Under the pieces are notes generated by a model. The model was not told the origin of the DNA, searched no databases, and was given only the letters and a program-made list of their open reading frames with translations. Below are positions 1 to 7,503 of a stretch of DNA of 64,000 nt, one piece after another. Each line of letters starts with the position of its first letter. Positions within the stretch are counted from its first letter, which is position 1. A program made the translations under genes and the position numbers. The stretch comes from Myxococcales bacterium (GTDB lineage: Bacteria; Myxococcota_A; Polyangia; Polyangiales; JADJMO01): positions 62,001 through 126,000 of the forward strand of contig JADJMO010000025.1 in the NCBI GenBank assembly GCA_016709545.1, read 5' to 3'.

Positions 1-494
1 GCCGACAGGCGCGCGCGTACGCATCCGGTGCAGAGGGGCCCCTTGCCGGTGAAGATCGTGTCGCGCTGGGGGACCTGCTGCTGGCACGCGAAGCACTTCG
101 CGAGCGGGATCGGCGGGCGGGGGGCAGGGGCGTCGCGGTAGGTGCGCACCTGCTGCACGGTGCTGCGCACGCGGTCCCAGAGGCCCTGGTGCTCGTGCCC
201 GTCGAGCCAGACGCCCCGACACTCGCGGCAGTGGTCGACCCAGATGCCCTGGAAGTGGAAGACGGTCGTCTGCGCGCTCGCGCACCGCGGACACGCGGTG
301 AGGCGCTCGCCGTGGATCTGGTGCCGCACGGCGCCCGCCTCCACCGCGCGGGCGATCGCGGGCACCACCTCCTCGAGCTCGGCGCCGTCGATGAAGACGC
401 CGCGGCACCGACGGCAGCCGTCGATCTGCACCTCGGCGCGTTCGGTCGGGAGCTCGAGGATGGCGAGGGGCTGCGCGCAACGGGGACAGAGCAT
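1..494 (-). CDS. zinc-ribbon (zf-TFIIB type) protein, C-terminus cut by window edge
   Basis: Read on the minus strand from an ATG at 494, the frame stays open to the window edge (about 164 codons seen). It starts MLCPRCAQPL and has two repeats of the zf-TFIIB pattern, C-P-R-C followed about 20 residues later by C-R-R-C-R-G-V-F-I-D (first) and C-R-E-C-R-G-V-W-L-D (second). A third CxxC pair follows near the visible end (CFAC and CTGC). This family binds zinc; its cellular role is generally unknown. No signal peptide, so probably cytoplasmic. The domain call is firm; no function is assigned. Confidence 0.8.
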   Translation of the reverse strand, partial: MLCPRCAQPLAILELPTERAEVQIDGCRRCRGVFIDGAELEEVVPAIARAVEAGAVRHQIHGERLTACPRCASAQTTVFHFQGIWVDHCRECRGVWLDGHEHQGLWDRVRSTVQQVRTYRDAPAPRPPIPLAKCFACQQQVPQRDTIFTGKGPLCTGCVRARLS

Positions 495-630
495 CCGCGG
501 CCCAGGCTATCGCGACGTCGGCGCGCGTGGGAAGTGGAGCGCCCGGGCTACACCCCCGTGAACACGCGTTGGCGCCCCCCGGGCTTTTGGCGCTTCCTGC
601 GACGGATCGCGAAGTGCATCCTGTCGCCCC

Positions 631-1935
631 ATGCGCGCTTCGTGTCTCGTCTTCGGCGTCCTGCTGGCCGGTTGTTCTTCGTCCGATTTCAGTGTCGCCG
701 CCGACGCGGGCCCGACCGACACGGGCAGCAGCACCGACACGGGTGTCGTGGCCGACTCGGGCGGGACCGACTCCGGCGTCGCCGAGACGTCCACCGACGG
801 CGCCGTCGACGCCCCGCCCTGCGTCGAAGGACCGGCCAACCCGGCCATCGTCTACGTCGACAAGCGCGCGACCCGTCCGGGCAAGGGCACCCTCGACTGC
901 CCATTCCAGACGATCAAGGACGCCGTCGCGCTCGTCGCCACGCTGCCGACTGGATCGGGCGCCCACACGCTCCGGGTCGCCGGCGGCACCGGGGCCGCGC
1001 CCCTCGTCTACGACGAGCCCGTGCTGATCCTGAAGTACGGATGGACGCTGCTCGGCGACGGCGCGGGCAGGGTCACGATCACCGGCGGCGGGAAGTGCGG
1101 CGACAGCCAGTGCCTCGTGGTGATGGAGGGTGGGTCCGCGCTCGAGGGCGTCCGGCTGGACGCGCTCGGCAAGGTCATGACCCCGCTCGGTCTGACGCCA
1201 GGCGCGTTCACCAGCGTCGTGGTCAAGTCGACCGTCGTCACGGGGGTGAAGTCCGAGAAGGTGCCCGCGGTCTACGTCGAGGGCACCGGCAACGCGGAGT
1301 TCGGCCCGGACGTCCGGGTGATCGACAACGCGGGGATCGGCATCGCCGTCAAGAACGTCTTCCGCTTGAAGTTCAGCGCCACCGCGGGCCTGCCCAACCA
1401 GATCAACAAGAACGGCTTCGGCATCGCGCTCGGCGGTGGCGTGATCGAGCTCGGAGGCCCGACCGAGGTGTCGTCGAACGTGGGCCACGGCGTCCTCGTC
1501 CAGTCGCCGGACAAGGGCACCCACAACTTCGACGGGCTCTCGGCCAAGAACAACGGGCTGTCGGGCCTCTACCTCGAGGTCGGGGCCAGCGCGCGCGTGC
1601 GTCGCTCGACCTTCCTGCGGAACAAGGTCGGGATCACCTTCAAGTCGGCGCCGGGCTCGGAGCTCGACCTCGGCAAGTTGCTCGATCCGGGCAACAACGT
1701 GCTCGGCGGCAAGACCGACAGCAACGCGACCGCTGCGATCTGCTCTCCCGTGGCCCGGGCCCTCGACATGCCGGCGTGGAACGACGCGTTCAAGGCCTGC
1801 GCGCCGTCGACCGCGCCGATCGACGCCACCAAGTCGTGCGACGAGCTCGGCTCGTACCAGGACATCTGGTTCGCCGTGGCGACCGGGAGCAGCAAGGCCC
1901 CGTTCGACGTCCAGAACTGCACCGTCGGGCCCTGA
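631..1935 (+). CDS. secreted lipoprotein with right-handed beta-helix (DUF1565-like)
   Basis: 434 aa. The N-terminus MRASCLVFGVLLAGCSS is a lipoprotein signal with a lipobox ending at Cys15. A linker of about 50 residues rich in Asp, Thr, Gly and Ser follows, typical of myxobacterial surface lipoproteins. From about residue 75 comes a segment (IVYVDKRATRPGKGTLDCPF then QTIKDA) of the DUF1565 type that opens many parallel beta-helix proteins, then repetitive Val/Gly/Asn-rich turns to about residue 350. Probably surface exposed; sugar binding or lyase activity is possible for the fold, but no catalytic residues were recognised. Stop codons of this gene and the convergent radical SAM gene lie 4 bp apart. 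Confidence 0.75.
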   Translation: MRASCLVFGVLLAGCSSSDFSVAADAGPTDTGSSTDTGVVADSGGTDSGVAETSTDGAVDAPPCVEGPANPAIVYVDKRATRPGKGTLDCPFQTIKDAVALVATLPTGSGAHTLRVAGGTGAAPLVYDEPVLILKYGWTLLGDGAGRVTITGGGKCGDSQCLVVMEGGSALEGVRLDALGKVMTPLGLTPGAFTSVVVKSTVVTGVKSEKVPAVYVEGTGNAEFGPDVRVIDNAGIGIAVKNVFRLKFSATAGLPNQINKNGFGIALGGGVIELGGPTEVSSNVGHGVLVQSPDKGTHNFDGLSAKNNGLSGLYLEVGASARVRRSTFLRNKVGITFKSAPGSELDLGKLLDPGNNVLGGKTDSNATAAICSPVARALDMPAWNDAFKACAPSTAPIDATKSCDELGSYQDIWFAVATGSSKAPFDVQNCTVGP

Positions 1936-1939
1936 GCGC

Positions 1940-2992
1940 TCAGGGGCGCGCCTCGGCGACGGGCGGCTTGCGCAGCATCGCCCACGAGCGGATCGGCTCG
2001 AGGTTGCCCTCGCACACCTCCGAGATCTCCACCCGGTGGATCGACACGCACTTGTGGCAGGCCTCACCCTCGGCGCCCGCGAGCGCGCGCAGCCGCGGGC
2101 TCGCGAGCAGCTCGGCGAACGGGGTCTGCTTCACGTTGCCGATGGGCCGCGTGCCCCAGTGCATGCAGTCGACGACGTCGCCGTTGGCCTCGATCGGCAG
2201 CATGAACTTGGGCCAGTGGCAGCGGTAGACCGGCGGCCCCGCGCGCATCATGTCGAGGTGGGTCATCGAGTTCAGGATCGGGTAGCCCCGCTCCTTCAGG
2301 CTCCGCAGGGTGACGAAGGCCCGGGCCAGGTCCTCCTGGCTCGCGGCGTAGGCGTCGATCCCCGTGTCGCCGCCGCTCGTGGCCGCCTCCTGCCGGAGCC
2401 CGTTCCAGATGCCGAGCACGCCGAGCTCGCGCATCACGTCGGCGAGGCGCGTGATGGTCGCCGGGTCCACGTTGGCCTTCTGCATCGTCACGACGAACAC
2501 GATCTGCTTGTCGGGCGCGCGAGCCCGCAGCGCCTTGGTCGCCGAGAGGATCTTCACGTAGAGGCCCCTGATGCCGCGGAGCTCGTCGTGCTTCTCCGAG
2601 GGGTGGTCGAGCGAGATGCAGACGCGGTCCACGTGCTCGACGACCGCGTCGAGCTTGCGGTCCAGGAGGAAGCCGTTGGTCACCATGTGGGTCGCGAGCC
2701 CGAGCCCCCGCGCGTGGGCGACGAGGGCCCCGAAGTCGGGGTGCAGGAGCGGCTCGCCGCCCCAGATCGAGACGCCGGCGAACCCGGCGCGCCTGGCGTC
2801 GGTGTAGAGCCGCGCGATCTCGTCGGTCGTGAGCTGCTGCTTCGGGTCGTAGAAATCGGGGTTCCAGGCGCAGAACCCGCAGCGGGCGTTGCACCGCGCG
2901 GTGAGGGCGTGCACGAGGTAGAGCGGGTGGCCAGTGCCGAGCCGTGCGCGCACCAGGTCGGTCGTGAGTTCGAGCGCGGAGGTCAGGTTCAT
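1940..2992 (-). CDS. radical SAM protein with SPASM-like C-terminal cysteines
   Basis: 350 aa. The SAM-binding [4Fe-4S] motif CNARCGFC (Cys34, Cys38, Cys41) is intact, followed by the radical SAM motif GGEPLLHP and a TIM-barrel-like body. The C-terminal 70 residues hold further cysteines (VDCMHWG, CHKC, EVCEG) arranged like a SPASM/twitch auxiliary cluster. Family members modify peptides or small molecules; the substrate cannot be told here. Its ATG overlaps the stop of the TetR gene (ATGA at 2989-2992), so the two are co-transcribed and translationally coupled, and the regulator probably controls this enzyme. Confidence 0.85.
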   Translation of the reverse strand: MNLTSALELTTDLVRARLGTGHPLYLVHALTARCNARCGFCAWNPDFYDPKQQLTTDEIARLYTDARRAGFAGVSIWGGEPLLHPDFGALVAHARGLGLATHMVTNGFLLDRKLDAVVEHVDRVCISLDHPSEKHDELRGIRGLYVKILSATKALRARAPDKQIVFVVTMQKANVDPATITRLADVMRELGVLGIWNGLRQEAATSGGDTGIDAYAASQEDLARAFVTLRSLKERGYPILNSMTHLDMMRAGPPVYRCHWPKFMLPIEANGDVVDCMHWGTRPIGNVKQTPFAELLASPRLRALAGAEGEACHKCVSIHRVEISEVCEGNLEPIRSWAMLRKPPVAEARP

Positions 2993-3609
2993 CGGGGCAT
3001 CTCCTCGAAGGTCTGGGCGAGCTGGACGACGTGCTGGCGGCGCCGTTCGCGGAGCTTCCGCGAGCGGGGATCGGCGCCGAAGAAGGACGCGAGGACCGGC
3101 TCGTAGAGGAACCAGCCGGCCACCGCGCCGAAGAGGCTGACGGCCAGGTGCATCGCCTCGTCTCCCTTGCCGAAGTGCTGCTGGAACATCGGTCGCAGCG
3201 GGCTCAGGTGGCGCGCGACGACCTCGCCCATGCTCTCGCCCTGGTCGAGCACCTCGCGGAGCAGGATGCGCTGGAGCTCGCGCTCCTCGGCGAGGAAGTC
3301 GAAGTACGCGCCGGCCAGGAGCGCGGCGACGCCGGATCGGCCTCGGCGCTCATGGACGGGGGTGAGCGCCGCGAGGAGCCGCTCGCGGAGCCGCCCCTCG
3401 GCCTCGGCCACGACCGCGTCGTAGAGACCACGCTTGCCGCCGAAGTAGTAGTTCACCATGGCGGCCGTGACGCCGGCGCGTTCGCCGATGGTGCGGACCG
3501 AGCCGGCGGTGAGGCCGAGCGCCGCGAACTCGGATCGAGCGGCCGTGAGGATGCGAGCCTTCACGGCGGTGGGCTCTCTCTCGGGGGCGGGCGCGCGGCG
3601 GCTAACCAT
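2989..3609 (-). CDS. TetR/AcrR family repressor
   Basis: 206 aa from the ATG at 3609; an ATG 22 codons upstream would run through the operator, so the shorter start is preferred. The N-terminal HTH is clear: ARSEFAALGLTAGSVRTIGE then RAGVTAAMVNYYFGGKRGLY, where the YYFxxK recognition-helix end is diagnostic. The C-terminal part is a helical ligand/dimer domain with a final hydrophobic helix. It is the first gene of a two-gene unit with the radical SAM gene and has a 16-bp inverted repeat just upstream of its start, so it is likely autoregulated. Confidence 0.88.
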   Translation of the reverse strand: MVSRRAPAPEREPTAVKARILTAARSEFAALGLTAGSVRTIGERAGVTAAMVNYYFGGKRGLYDAVVAEAEGRLRERLLAALTPVHERRGRSGVAALLAGAYFDFLAEERELQRILLREVLDQGESMGEVVARHLSPLRPMFQQHFGKGDEAMHLAVSLFGAVAGWFLYEPVLASFFGADPRSRKLRERRRQHVVQLAQTFEEMPR

Positions 3610-3614
3610 GTGTT

Positions 3615-3630
3615 CTAAACAACTGTTTAG
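3615..3630. promoter_or_regulatory. TetR-type operator, inverted repeat CTAAACA-AC-TGTTTAG
   Basis: A perfect inverted repeat with 7-bp arms and a 2-bp spacer, unusually A/T-rich for this DNA, lies 5 bp upstream of the TetR start codon. Size, symmetry and position fit the operator of the adjacent repressor. Binding is inferred from position. Confidence 0.7.
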
Positions 3631-3684
3631 CGCAGAACGCGGGCGCGTCAAGCGCCACGCGCTGCCGAGGCGCACTCCGACGGA

Positions 3685-4197
3685 TCACCCCGTGGCGGCC
3701 AGCTCACCCTCGGCGAGGAACCTCCGGAGGCGAACCGTGTCCGAGGCCTTGCTCCCCCAGCGCGGGACAAGGACCTGATCGACGGGCACGAGGAGCCCGT
3801 TCCGACACACGCGTGGCAGACCAGCGATCCGGGCCACGCCGACGCGTGGGCTCCTGACGAGCAGCGACTCGCCCTGCAAGGTGGCCTGGAGGCCCGGGTC
3901 CAGGGACCCGCCGCGAATCAGGTGGTGCTCGGCGATCTCGAAGGCCAGCTCGAGCGGCCCCATGAACAGACCGTGGGAGAGCTTCCTCGGGAGGTTCGCG
4001 AACGCGGCTTCGGTGGGCGCGAGCACGAGGAACACCTCGTCGCCGTCCAGCTCCTGCAGGAGACCCGCGCGGACCGCGAGGGCCAGGAACGACCGGAACG
4101 AGACCGCGACGCTCAGCAACGAACGCGTCCCACGCAGAAGGCGCATCGGCCGTGGCGAGGGCGGGGCGTTCTGGACCCGGAGGCTCTTGTTCGGCAT
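3685..4197 (-). CDS. fasciclin (FAS1) domain protein
   Basis: 170 aa from the ATG at 4197, chosen for the strong ribosome site (GAGGAGAGCAA) just upstream. Residues about 50-165 match a single FAS1 domain: the first conserved block is LVLAPTEAAFANLP and the second box is around EHHLIRGG, with the last strand near VCRNGLLVPVDQVLVP. FAS1 domains act in adhesion or small-ligand binding. No clear signal peptide is visible from this start, which is unusual for the family. It lies 134 bp downstream of the Fic-like gene and may be separately expressed. Confidence 0.75.
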   Translation of the reverse strand: MPNKSLRVQNAPPSPRPMRLLRGTRSLLSVAVSFRSFLALAVRAGLLQELDGDEVFLVLAPTEAAFANLPRKLSHGLFMGPLELAFEIAEHHLIRGGSLDPGLQATLQGESLLVRSPRVGVARIAGLPRVCRNGLLVPVDQVLVPRWGSKASDTVRLRRFLAEGELAATG

Positions 4198-4331
4198 TTG
4201 CTCTCCTCGCAGCAAGCGACGAGCCACGGCCGAGGCCCTCGCTGTGGCGCGAAGGCGCTTCGGTGCCGTTCGACGACTGGGACGTTTCGGCATGACCGGG
4301 GCACCTTGGCGCGACTCGGCGCCCCACCTCC

Positions 4332-5222
4332 TCACGCGGAACGACGAGGGGCGACGAAGGTGACCCGCCGGAAGCCGCGCGCGTGGAACGGCTGGTCGGG
4401 TTCCATGGCCGGATCGGGTGCGTCGCCTCTCCGTTCGCGCGCGCGGTCGTGCGCGCGGAGGCGCTCGCCGACGTCGTCGCCGTACGCGACGGCCCGCGCC
4501 GCCACCTGGAAGCGCGCCATGCCCCGGCGGAGCGCGGCCGCCCACCGACGCGCGTCCATCACGACGACGTCGTTGGGCTCGTCGAGGATCACGGGCCAGA
4601 AGCCGTGCTCGACGAGGAGCTTGTCGAGCAGCACGAGGTTGCGCCGCGTGTTGCCGTCCTCGGTGGGGTGCAGGAGCTCCAGGCGCGCGTGGAGTCGTGC
4701 GATCGCGAGCAGGCGCGTGTCCGCGTCCTTGGCCCGCGCGATCGCGCGTCGGCCCGCCGACAAGACGCGCTCGAGCCGGCGGACGATGGCCTCCTCGCCG
4801 CCCTCGAGCTCCACGAACAGCACGCGCAGCCGGGGAACGCCGTCCTCCTCGACCTCCTCGAGCTGCGCACCGCTGCGCGTGAGCCAGGGGAGGCTCCCGC
4901 GCTGCAGTCGACGCGGGGCGACCGTGACGTGGAACGCGTGGTCGCGGTACGCGAGCTTCGGCGCGCCGTGGGCCAGTACCGCTTCGTGGAGCCGCTGGAG
5001 GAGGGCTCGATCGAGGGGCGATCCGAGCTCCCGCGACGCGAGGGCGTGGGCGTGGGCCATGCTCTGCATGAACCCCGGCGCGGCGTCGCGGCCGTGCAGA
5101 CCGAGGTCGTACACCCTCGGCCCGTGGTGCTGGTGGTCGCGATCGACGTAGAGCCGCCACGTCTCGTCGTGGAGGGCGTCGAACCGTCGACGGGCGACCC
5201 GGATCGCGGCTAGGCCTTCCAC
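4332..5222 (-). CDS. Fic-like protein (HPTEDGNTRR motif)
   Basis: About 296 aa from a GTG at 5222 that overlaps the end of the upstream gene by 13 bp; the start is uncertain. Near residue 195 it has a Fic-type active loop, LLHPTEDGNTRRN, close to the family pattern HPFxxGNGR, preceded by a helix (IARLHARLE) and followed by LLDKLLVEHGFWPV as in Fic folds. His, Asp, Asn and Arg of the loop are kept, but Phe and the second Gly are replaced. Fic enzymes transfer AMP, other nucleotides or phosphocholine to hydroxyl groups. No autoinhibitory (S/T)xxxE(G/N) helix was recognised. It is last in the run TerB-like, PqqD-domain, Tat-exported Ser-rich protein, Fic-like, so the Ser/Thr-rich neighbour could be its target (inference). 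Confidence 0.6.
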   Translation of the reverse strand: MEGLAAIRVARRRFDALHDETWRLYVDRDHQHHGPRVYDLGLHGRDAAPGFMQSMAHAHALASRELGSPLDRALLQRLHEAVLAHGAPKLAYRDHAFHVTVAPRRLQRGSLPWLTRSGAQLEEVEEDGVPRLRVLFVELEGGEEAIVRRLERVLSAGRRAIARAKDADTRLLAIARLHARLELLHPTEDGNTRRNLVLLDKLLVEHGFWPVILDEPNDVVVMDARRWAAALRRGMARFQVAARAVAYGDDVGERLRAHDRARERRGDAPDPAMEPDQPFHARGFRRVTFVAPRRSA

Positions 5223-5707
5223 CAGCGGCTCGGCTCGGAGACCGCGCCGGTGGTGGTGGGCTTGGACGCGCTCGCGGACGCGCTCTTGCTCGTCGCGCCC
5301 GGGGCGCTCGGCATGGCCTTCGAGGGCAGGCTCACCTTCGGCGCGATGCTCGCGGAGGCCTTGAGGCTGGCCGACACCGACACGCTGGCGCTCGTGCTCA
5401 CGCTGGTGCTCGTGCTCGTGCTCGTGCTCACACTCACGCTGGCGCTGCTCTTGATGCTGCTCGAAGCGCTCGCCGACGCGCTGCTGGTCGACGAGACGGT
5501 CGGCGGCGCCTTGGCCACGCTCGACACCGCGGAGGCCTTGATGCTGGTCGCCGGCTTGCTCACGACGGGGGGCTTGCCCGCGTCTTCCGCCGCGGCGAGG
5601 CGAGGCAAAGCGATCGCGCCGACGACGGGCGCCGCGTAGGTGGTGAGGGTGGCGAACCGCTCCAGGAACGCTCGACGCTCGAGCCCGCGCTGGTGACGCT
5701 TCTTCAT
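5210..5707 (-). CDS. Tat-exported Ser/Ala/Thr/Val-rich low-complexity protein
   Basis: 165 aa. The N-terminus has a twin-arginine export signal (ERRAFLERFATLTTYAAP then VVGAIALP, with an Ala-Ala-Ala cleavage region near residue 40). The mature part is almost wholly Ser, Ala, Thr, Val and Lys, with runs such as SVSTSTSTSTSVSTSASVSV, so it is probably disordered. The region is periodic in DNA (5380-5480). Its ATG overlaps the stop of the PqqD-domain gene (ATGA) and its end overlaps the Fic-like gene. Short Tat-type proteins with an APVV segment beside PqqD-type proteins are known as a gene pair; here the product looks like a candidate modified substrate. That role is an inference. Confidence 0.7.
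   Translation of the reverse strand: MKKRHQRGLERRAFLERFATLTTYAAPVVGAIALPRLAAAEDAGKPPVVSKPATSIKASAVSSVAKAPPTVSSTSSASASASSSIKSSASVSVSTSTSTSTSVSTSASVSVSASLKASASIAPKVSLPSKAMPSAPGATSKSASASASKPTTTGAVSEPSRWWKA
5380..5480. repeat. imperfect short tandem repeat inside the Ser-rich gene
   Basis: Units around GCTCGTGCTCAC recur with small changes and encode alternating Ser-Val/Ser-Thr. Such repeats can change length by slippage, which would alter the length of the exported protein without changing its ends. Confidence 0.6.
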
Positions 5708-6585
5708 GGTGCCTCGATTTTACCACTGACCCAGCCGCGCGCGACCCACGTGGCGAGTGCTTCGTAGACGTCGCCCTCGACGGCGGTCCGCGAGACGACG
5801 AAGCGTCGGCGCAGCTCGTGGACCACCTCGCCGACGGAGGCGCCGTCGTCGACGACCCGCAGGAACACGTAGCCGCCGACGTCGTCGAGGAGGTACGCGT
5901 GGCCGTTCGCGACGACGCGGCAGGCCCCTTCGACGACCCGCGCGCGAGCCTTGCGCGGCGAGAAGCGATCGCAGGGAGCGGCGCCTGCGGCGCGCAATTG
6001 CGCGAGCTCGACGCGGCGGGGGGCGACGAGCCGACGCGCGTCGAGGGCGAGCGGCTCGAAGGCGCGCGTCGAGCGCGCGCGGAGCACGCCGAGGGTCTCG
6101 AGGGCCTCCAAGTAGAGCGCAGGGTCGTCCGTCACGCGCACGAGGGACAGCGCTGCACCGTCGTGGCTCACCTGCAACAGAGCAGCGCAGCGAGCCAGCG
6201 ACAGCCCGGCGATCGCGGCCTCGGCGATGCTCGAGAGGCGAACCGCTGCGGCCACCGTCGCGAGCGTGGCGCGGGCGTGACGCAGGCCGTGGGCGGTCGT
6301 CCAGGCCCGGGCCGGATCTCCGGGCGCGACGAGGAGGGGCGCGCGGAAGGGGCGGGCCAGCCGCAGCGGCGGGAGGCGCGCGAGCACCGCGCGACGCCGC
6401 CGCGCGTCGAGGACGGCGCCGATGCCCGGCGCGTGCAGCACCCACCCCTTCGTCGCACGCCACTCGGGGTACGAGGGGGGCACGAGCCGCGCGTGCAGAT
6501 CGACGGCAGCGCTGGTGGTCGAGCGCCAGCCCCGCGCGCGGAGCTCCGCCGCGAGCGCGGGGTCGGAGCAGGTGAAGCGCGGCAT
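5704..6585 (-). CDS. protein with C-terminal PqqD-like (RiPP recognition) domain
   Basis: 293 aa. The last 80 residues match the PqqD fold: a beta segment (ANGHAYLLDDVGGYVFLRVV), then DDGASVGEVVHELRRRF and a helical end EGDVYEALATWVARGW. This is the RiPP recognition element that in known systems holds the leader of a precursor peptide. The first 200 residues are not recognised; they are Arg/Ala-rich and probably alpha/beta. The gene ends in a 4-bp overlap with the Tat-exported Ser-rich gene and starts 22 bp after the TerB-like gene, so all are likely one operon. It may present the Ser-rich protein to a modifying enzyme (inference). Confidence 0.7.
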   Translation of the reverse strand: MPRFTCSDPALAAELRARGWRSTTSAAVDLHARLVPPSYPEWRATKGWVLHAPGIGAVLDARRRRAVLARLPPLRLARPFRAPLLVAPGDPARAWTTAHGLRHARATLATVAAAVRLSSIAEAAIAGLSLARCAALLQVSHDGAALSLVRVTDDPALYLEALETLGVLRARSTRAFEPLALDARRLVAPRRVELAQLRAAGAAPCDRFSPRKARARVVEGACRVVANGHAYLLDDVGGYVFLRVVDDGASVGEVVHELRRRFVVSRTAVEGDVYEALATWVARGWVSGKIEAP

Positions 6586-6607
6586 CGGACCGAGAACGGA
6601 GCGGTCG

Positions 6608-6916
6608 TCAGTCGAGGCCGAGCGCGCGGCTGATCTGCTGCACGGTGAGCACCTCGTGCGAGGAGAGCTTGCCGTCGGCGGACGCCGCCGTGAGCAGGAG
6701 CTCGACGAACTCGCGCTTGTCGGCCTCCTCCATGGTCGCCGCCATCCGCTCGGCCTCCTCCATGCCCTCGAGCTCGATGACCTGCGCGCGCTCCTCCTGC
6801 GAGAGACCCAGGCGGGCGAGGGTGGCGTTCAGGAACGTGCGCTCCTCGGGGGTGATCATGCCGTCGGCGACGATGACCTTGGCGACGAGCAGACACTGGG
6901 CGACACGGAGGTTCAC
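6608..6916 (-). CDS. TerB-like small protein
   Basis: 102 aa from a GTG start. All-helical with two Asp-rich loops, VADGMITPEERTFL and SADGKLSSHEV, which is the two-fold motif of the TerB/tellurite-resistance superfamily that may bind metal. Cytoplasmic, no signal. It heads the run that continues with the PqqD-domain protein. The exact role is unknown; TerB domains occur in stress and membrane-associated complexes. Confidence 0.75.
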   Translation of the reverse strand: MNLRVAQCLLVAKVIVADGMITPEERTFLNATLARLGLSQEERAQVIELEGMEEAERMAATMEEADKREFVELLLTAASADGKLSSHEVLTVQQISRALGLD

Positions 6917-6963
6917 GGGGACAGCATAGCAAAGGGCTTTGGCGCCGGGCCGCCGTCGCTGGC

Positions 6964-7503
6964 ATGCTCCTGAGATGTCGGGGCTGGACGCTCTCCGCGC
7001 TGCTGGGCGACGCCTACCCCTGGATTGTCGCGACCATCGCGTTCGTGGGCGTGCTCGTGATCGTTGTCCGCAGGCAGGTCGTGACCAACGTCGTCGGCGG
7101 TCACGCGTATCGAGACCTGCGCATCGTCTCGACCTCGCTGCCCGGGCCGTCGACCCTTGTGCTCGCGAGCGGGGCGTGGATCCTCGCGACCACGGCGGTG
7201 TTCGTCCTGCTGCCGGCCCTGCGAGGAGCGTTCGTCGCAGGCGCCGTGGTGCAAGCCTGGGCGTTGCTCGCGCTCGTCCACGGCCTGCTCCGGGACGAGG
7301 AGACCGTGCTGGTGCGGGCGGTCGTCTCGGCGCTCGTCGCGGTGGGGCTCGCGCTCGCGATCGTCGCGGCTGCCCTCGACGACGCCGCGCGGCTCGACGT
7401 CGCGGTCCGTCTCGGCAAGCCGCTGGCGGTCCCGCTCCTCGCGCTCCTGCACGCGCTGGCGTGCGCGCACCACGCGTCGGCTCGTCGCGGCCCGCCGACC
7501 TGA
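6964..7503 (+). CDS. hypothetical integral membrane protein
   Basis: 179 aa with about four hydrophobic segments, the first around residues 17-35 (PWIVATIAFVGVLVIVV) and later ones near 70-85, 92-105 and 115-135. No family recognised. It is divergent from the TerB-like gene (47 bp between starts) and its stop abuts the end of the sigma-54 regulator on the other strand. Confidence 0.65.
   Translation: MLLRCRGWTLSALLGDAYPWIVATIAFVGVLVIVVRRQVVTNVVGGHAYRDLRIVSTSLPGPSTLVLASGAWILATTAVFVLLPALRGAFVAGAVVQAWALLALVHGLLRDEETVLVRAVVSALVAVGLALAIVAAALDDAARLDVAVRLGKPLAVPLLALLHALACAHHASARRGPPT

Noticed and set aside
5380..5480. CRISPR-like or direct repeat array
   Set aside because: Units are short, imperfect and in frame with a Ser-rich protein; there are no unique spacers.
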